DNA of 64,000 nucleotides from Leptolyngbyaceae cyanobacterium clean351 (GTDB lineage Bacteria; Cyanobacteriota; Cyanobacteriia; DAIDHW01). Location of the stretch: contig DAIDHW010000006.1 of assembly GCA_027451865.1 (NCBI GenBank), positions 1 to 64,000 of the forward strand. The letters run 5' to 3'. The notes below the pieces were generated by a model. That model was not told the DNA's origin. It ran no database searches and saw only the letters and a list, made by a program, of their open reading frames with translations. A program made the position numbers and the translations under genes. Shown piece after piece: positions 60,590-64,000 of this stretch; position 1 is the first letter of the stretch, and each line of letters begins with the position of its first letter.

Positions 60590-61546
60590 GTGGCTCCTAG
60601 GCTGAAATTCCTCGGGCAGGGGGCAAGTATTGCCGCGACCTTGGTGTTTCTTGCCAATACCCTGGCGGAGAATTGGCATCAGGTCCTCAAAGTGCCCCTA
60701 ACTACTCAACACTGGGGCTTAGTCCCCTTGACCGTCACCCTGGCCCTGCTCTCCTACGGGTGGCAGGGGGTTTTGTGGGCTGGAAACTTCCGTGACTTGC
60801 ACTATCAAGTTCCCTGGACCTGGTCTCTAGTTAATTTCCTAGTTTTAGAGATCGCCAAGTATCTGCCCGGGGGGGTCTGGCAAGACTACGCCCGGATCCG
60901 GGCGGCCCACGCCCAAGGGGTCCCCGTGCAGGTGGGCACCGGTAGCCTGGTTCTGCAAACCATCTACACGTTTATTGCAGCTCTGGGTCTCGGGCTATTG
61001 ACCACCAACCGCCCCCAGGTCCAGGCCGGCTGCTGCCTAGCCTTGACCTGTTTTTTGGTCGGCCTGCACCCACAGCTATTTAACCGAGTCTTAGCAGCCC
61101 CCGGACGGGCAACGCGGTGGGTTAGTCAAGCTCGCTGGCAGCTGCCGCCGCCGCTGCGGCTGCGTCACTACCCCTGGCGGTCTATCTTTGGCAATCTGCT
61201 GTTCATGGGGCTGCGGGGTCTCAGTTTCCTAGTAACAATCCTGATTTTTACCCCGATTCCCACCCCCAATCTGATCCCCCTCCTGGGAGGGTTTAGCCTG
61301 GCCTGGGGGCTGGGCCTGGTGTTTCCGGGAGCCCCGGGGGGGGTGGGTATTTTCGAGAGCGCCGCAGTCTTAATCCTAGAGGGCTTGCTTCCCCCCCAGG
61401 TGCTGATCTGGAGTGTAATCGTCTATCGTTTAGTAAGTATCACCACGGAGGTCTTGGGGGTGCTCCTCGGTTGTCTGCTCAGCCAGCTACTACTACAAAA
61501 AGTCTACGGGCTTGCCTGGTTTAGTAAGGTATCCCAGGAACCCTAG
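60590..61546 (+). CDS. UPF0104 (flippase-like/LPG synthase TM) membrane protein
   Basis: The 318-residue protein starts at GTG and has about eight hydrophobic helices. WSLVNFLVLEIAKYLPGGVWQDYARIRAAHAQGV and GLVFPGAPGGVGIFESAAVLILEGLLPPQVLIWSVIVYRLVS are the signatures of the lysylphosphatidylglycerol synthase TM/UPF0104 family. Members move lipids or lipid-linked sugars across membranes; the substrate is unknown here. No aminoacyl-transferase domain is attached. Confidence 0.86.
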   Translation: MAPRLKFLGQGASIAATLVFLANTLAENWHQVLKVPLTTQHWGLVPLTVTLALLSYGWQGVLWAGNFRDLHYQVPWTWSLVNFLVLEIAKYLPGGVWQDYARIRAAHAQGVPVQVGTGSLVLQTIYTFIAALGLGLLTTNRPQVQAGCCLALTCFLVGLHPQLFNRVLAAPGRATRWVSQARWQLPPPLRLRHYPWRSIFGNLLFMGLRGLSFLVTILIFTPIPTPNLIPLLGGFSLAWGLGLVFPGAPGGVGIFESAAVLILEGLLPPQVLIWSVIVYRLVSITTEVLGVLLGCLLSQLLLQKVYGLAWFSKVSQEP

Positions 61547-61593
61547 CCCACCCCCCTGCTAACTTTGCCTTTGTCCCCCTGTGAATTTGACCT

Positions 61594-62118
61594 ATGACCT
61601 GGCGTGGCTCCTCGACTCCTACAGACCGTCTACTTTCCTCTTTGGTATACCTGCTGCCGGTTATGGAGGCTCTGCCCTTCGGAATTTTTCTCTTTTCACA
61701 GATTCCCGTCCTAGTAACTATTCTTAGCCCTTTGTTTTACCTGCGGCAGTTCTACGACCTCTCCGTCGGAGGGCTAGCGATCGTCCCTTTACTAGCTTTC
61801 TTCGGCCTATTTTTGGGAGTAGTGCGTAACTCTAGCTGCAGCCACCTGCTCCGGTTTAATGCCATGCAAGCTCTGCTCATCACCATTGGCATTTACCTGG
61901 GGGAAATCCTCCTGCAGATCCTTGGCATCACCCAAATTCTGAGTTTGGGTTTTGCCGACCCCCAAAGCCATGCCCCAATCCTCTTGGTAGTCTTTTTTCA
62001 AATTATTTTTCTCGGCACCATTGCTCTGTGCGGCTACTCGACATTCTTTGCTCTCCAGGGCTTGTACGGGGAAGTACCGGTCATCTCGGAGGCTGCCTAC
62101 CGTCAAACTCGCTACTAG
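61594..62118 (+). CDS. Tic20 family protein (Ycf60)
   Basis: The 174-residue protein has four hydrophobic helices. TPTDRLLSSLVYLLPVMEALPFGIFLFSQIP near the N-terminus and LLRFNAMQALLITIGIYLGEILLQIL with VVRNSSCSHLLRFNAMQA are typical of Tic20. In plastids Tic20 is a core part of the inner-envelope protein translocon; the cyanobacterial role is not defined. It is convergent with the DUF39 gene. Confidence 0.9.
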   Translation: MTWRGSSTPTDRLLSSLVYLLPVMEALPFGIFLFSQIPVLVTILSPLFYLRQFYDLSVGGLAIVPLLAFFGLFLGVVRNSSCSHLLRFNAMQALLITIGIYLGEILLQILGITQILSLGFADPQSHAPILLVVFFQIIFLGTIALCGYSTFFALQGLYGEVPVISEAAYRQTRY

Positions 62119-62122
62119 GAGT

Positions 62123-63298
62123 TCAGCTGGTGGTATAAGTGGGGCTCCAAGGCTCCTGGGCAATGAAATTACGGTCTCGGGGCAGGGGGGCGACGGGCTC
62201 CGTGAGCAGAAATTTCCCTTGCTCAATCCAGGCCTTTAATTCCTCGGCCACTTGCCGGGAAAAGTACAGACTAGCGAGGGGAGCGACGCGCACTTTTTTG
62301 CCGTCGATGGTCAGGGAGCCGGATTTTAACTGGGCATAGTTGACCATGCCAAAGGTGGGACGTACCCGCCGGGGAATAGAAAAATCCACTACCGGAGCAA
62401 CCAGGTCCTCATCCTCCACGGCACAGTGGGCTACTACCGCCTCCTGGGTGACTGGGAAGGGGATCCCCACACCTAGCATGAGGGAAGGCCCGTACTGCCG
62501 GAAGTAGCACCCCCGGACCCACTTACTGCTCATCTGGCGGGCATCCCCTACAAGGGCAAGGGTGGCGGCCGGGCCGAGGGGAGTGTGGTTGGGCAGGCGC
62601 TTCTGGAGGGGGAAGTGCTGGGTACCCTCCCAGGCCACGTAGCCTACTCCTCCCCCCAGGAAAATTCGGGTGCCAATCCCCACGGACTCTAGGTCCGGGT
62701 CGTTCAGTAGGGGGGATAGGGCCCCGGGATTAGAGTACACGGCGTTGCCTAAATTCGGTTGCAGAGGACCGAGATAGGTGTACAGGGTTTTCTCCCCCCC
62801 GTTGACCCCCACCAGGAAGTTCTGATAGGCGTTGCGGGGATTGTAGAGGTAGAACTGATTGATAGTGTCTCGGCTGATGGTAGTTTCGAGGACGGTGCGG
62901 GGATAACAGTCGGTGCCCTGCCCTAGGGCCCGCAGGCGCACCGGCCGACCGGCGATCAGGGCCTCAATTACGTGGCCACCCCCCCAGTCCCGACCCGGCT
63001 CCGGCTCCTCCGGTACCTGGGTTGCCCCGAGGTATAGGTCCACCGCCCCGAAGCCCGAGTAGGCGAGTACCCCTTCTAGCCAGCACTGGCGGATTTTGAT
63101 TGGCGGGTCTGTTGGGCCGAGGTTGATAATTGCCCCGGAGGATTCCATGGGCTCAAAGGTGCCGCTGGTGATTACATCCACCTCTCCGGCTGCCTTGGTC
63201 ACTCCCACTTCCCGTACCCGGGCCTTGAGCTGCTCTACGGTCCAGACTCGGGCCTCGTGGCGACTAATCTTGGCATTAATTTCAGGGATAGTCTGCAT
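62123..63298 (-). CDS. DUF39 homocysteine biosynthesis protein
   Basis: The ATG at 63298 (MQTIPEINAKISRHEARVWTVEQLKARV) gives 391 residues. Family blocks are VDVITSGTFEPMESSGAIINLGPTDPPIKIRQCWLEGVLAYSGFGAVDLYLGATQ, GGGHVIEALIAG and RIFLGGGVGYVAWEGTQHF. In methanogens a DUF39 protein with a ferredoxin-type partner makes homocysteine from aspartate semialdehyde and sulfide. The ferredoxin gene 19 bases upstream fits that pairing. Confidence 0.88.
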   Translation of the reverse strand: MQTIPEINAKISRHEARVWTVEQLKARVREVGVTKAAGEVDVITSGTFEPMESSGAIINLGPTDPPIKIRQCWLEGVLAYSGFGAVDLYLGATQVPEEPEPGRDWGGGHVIEALIAGRPVRLRALGQGTDCYPRTVLETTISRDTINQFYLYNPRNAYQNFLVGVNGGEKTLYTYLGPLQPNLGNAVYSNPGALSPLLNDPDLESVGIGTRIFLGGGVGYVAWEGTQHFPLQKRLPNHTPLGPAATLALVGDARQMSSKWVRGCYFRQYGPSLMLGVGIPFPVTQEAVVAHCAVEDEDLVAPVVDFSIPRRVRPTFGMVNYAQLKSGSLTIDGKKVRVAPLASLYFSRQVAEELKAWIEQGKFLLTEPVAPLPRDRNFIAQEPWSPTYTTS

Positions 63299-63317
63299 GG
63301 GGGGTCCTAGGCCCAGT

Positions 63318-63554
63318 CTACCAACTGGGGTCATGGTATAGATAGACGGTCAAGTCTCCCTGGTGGGCGGGGAGAGGGCTAATACAGGCTAAAAAAGGCC
63401 CATAGTCCTCTAGGTCAACTTCGCAGGCGTGACAGGAGCCCATTAGGCAGCCGGTGGGAATCTGCAAGCCGGCCCGCTCGGCCACCGCTAGGAGAGATTC
63501 TCCCGGGGTCGCCTCCACCGTCAGATTGTCGGGCATGAACCTGACTTTGATCAT
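63318..63554 (-). CDS. 2Fe-2S ferredoxin
   Basis: The 78-residue protein (MIKVRFMPDNLTVEATPGESLLAVAERAGLQIPTG) has the plant-type cluster ligands CLMGSCHACEVDL plus a distal ACIS cysteine, giving Cx5CxxC...C (36, 41/42, 44 and the one near 62). It is short compared with photosynthetic ferredoxin (about 97) and ends TVYLYHDPSW. It lies 19 bases before the DUF39 gene on the same strand, suggesting it gives electrons to that enzyme. Confidence 0.87.
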   Translation of the reverse strand: MIKVRFMPDNLTVEATPGESLLAVAERAGLQIPTGCLMGSCHACEVDLEDYGPFLACISPLPAHQGDLTVYLYHDPSW

Positions 63555-63575
63555 AGAAATGTCACCTTGGCAGAC

Positions 63576-64000
63576 CTAGACGGAGGGGAGGATTCTTTGC
63601 CAATCTAGGTGCTCAGCCACCGCATCCGCTAGGTGGTTGAGTACAACTTCCCGGTGGTCCCGGAAATTAGCGATGCCAGTCGGCAGGTTCCCTAAGCCCC
63701 GCCGCTGGCGCAGATGGTTGAGCCAACTGCGACGCCAGGGCCCGTTGTCAAAGATACCGTGCAGATAGGTAGACCAGACAGCATGAGTGGGACTGGCCAC
63801 CCCTAGGGTAGGGTCATCAAATAGGAAGTGACAAGGACGCAGCACCTCCGTACGCCCGTGGTGAAGTTCGTAGCCTGCCACCGGCAAACCCGACCAGGGG
63901 TAGAGGGAGTTAACCTGGCGCTGGCGAGCGATTTTGGTCCCACCCATAGTGGTGTGCAAAGGCAGGAGGCCTAAACCGGGATATTCTCCCGCCTCCCCCT
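63576..64000 (-). CDS. cobQ: Cobyric acid synthase, C-terminal part (runs off the window)
   Basis: The frame stays open to the window edge (EYPGLGLLPLHTTMGGTK precedes the ORF-track ATG), so this is only the last 140 or so residues. The glutaminase-domain triad region GYELHHGRTEVL carries the catalytic His and Glu of CobQ-type amidotransferases, and VWSTYLHGIFDNGPWRRSWLN is the conserved end. CobQ amidates cobyrinic acid a,c-diamide in vitamin B12 synthesis. Stop at 63576 is 21 bases after the ferredoxin start. Confidence 0.88.
   Translation of the reverse strand, partial: GEAGEYPGLGLLPLHTTMGGTKIARQRQVNSLYPWSGLPVAGYELHHGRTEVLRPCHFLFDDPTLGVASPTHAVWSTYLHGIFDNGPWRRSWLNHLRQRRGLGNLPTGIANFRDHREVVLNHLADAVAEHLDWQRILPSV

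Overview
The window is a continuous piece of a cyanobacterial chromosome. This follows from photosystem genes (psaF, psaJ, psbX, ycf66), a phycobilin lyase of the CpcT family, sulfolipid synthesis (sqdB, sqdX), a CO2-uptake NDH-1 module (ndhF-ndhD-cup), a Tic20 homologue, ferredoxin-dependent nitrite reductase, and several families known almost only from cyanobacteria (DUF1815, DUF2839, DUF3172, DUF3318, DUF3095). The DNA is GC-rich. I did not spot the HIP1 octamer GCGATCGC, while CTAG-containing words are very common. A species cannot be named from the sequence; an early-branching or thermophile-like unicellular lineage is only a guess.

Layout. 0-0.4 kb: end of an rRNA operon (23S 3' end, 5S, strong terminator). 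0.6-4.4 kb: nitrate assimilation, with nirA and nrtP transcribed outward from two near-textbook NtcA-activated promoters and an unknown membrane protein between them. 4.4-6.8 kb: a decayed, frameshifted partial copy of dnaB beside the intact dnaB. 6.9-16.2 kb: alpha/beta hydrolase, DinG-like protein, small conserved cyanobacterial proteins, coaX, psaF-psaJ, an EgtC-like amidotransferase, a FIST protein, a site-2-protease-like protein that has lost its HEXXH motif, and a NarL-type response regulator. 16.6-25 kb: housekeeping (rdgB with an Orn/Lys/Arg decarboxylase, a DnaJ protein, trpS-metF, sqdB-sqdX, aroK-cpcT). 25-30.5 kb: the CO2-uptake operon.

30.6-37.9 kb is an accessory island, clearly richer in A+T in its first half. 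It holds a tightly packed TIGR04255-orf128-PIN toxin operon, a large HEPN-type protein carrying a fresh 57-bp internal duplication, an orf65-Schlafen/AlbA-ParA operon in which both larger genes are frameshifted, and a decayed pentapeptide-LRAT gene with a glycine-rich partner. Several short tandem repeats lie around it. This is the best place to look for an undescribed toxin-antitoxin or defence system, although much of it is decaying.

38-64 kb returns to core genes: a TPR protein, an AddAB-like nuclease-helicase pair, folD-crtE-DUF212, a four-gene heptose-type sugar operon (SDR, Gfo/Idh/MocA, GmhB-like, GmhA-like) with a secreted protein, DUF3095, sfsA, a folate cyclo-ligase with proA, a pentapeptide-TPR protein, an FtsL-like protein, accC, yggT, psbX, ycf66, a UPF0104 membrane protein, Tic20, a DUF39-ferredoxin pair probably making homocysteine, and the end of cobQ. 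A 43-residue heptad-repeat microprotein missed by the ORF track lies at 52.2 kb. I recognised no tRNA, CRISPR array or complete insertion sequence.
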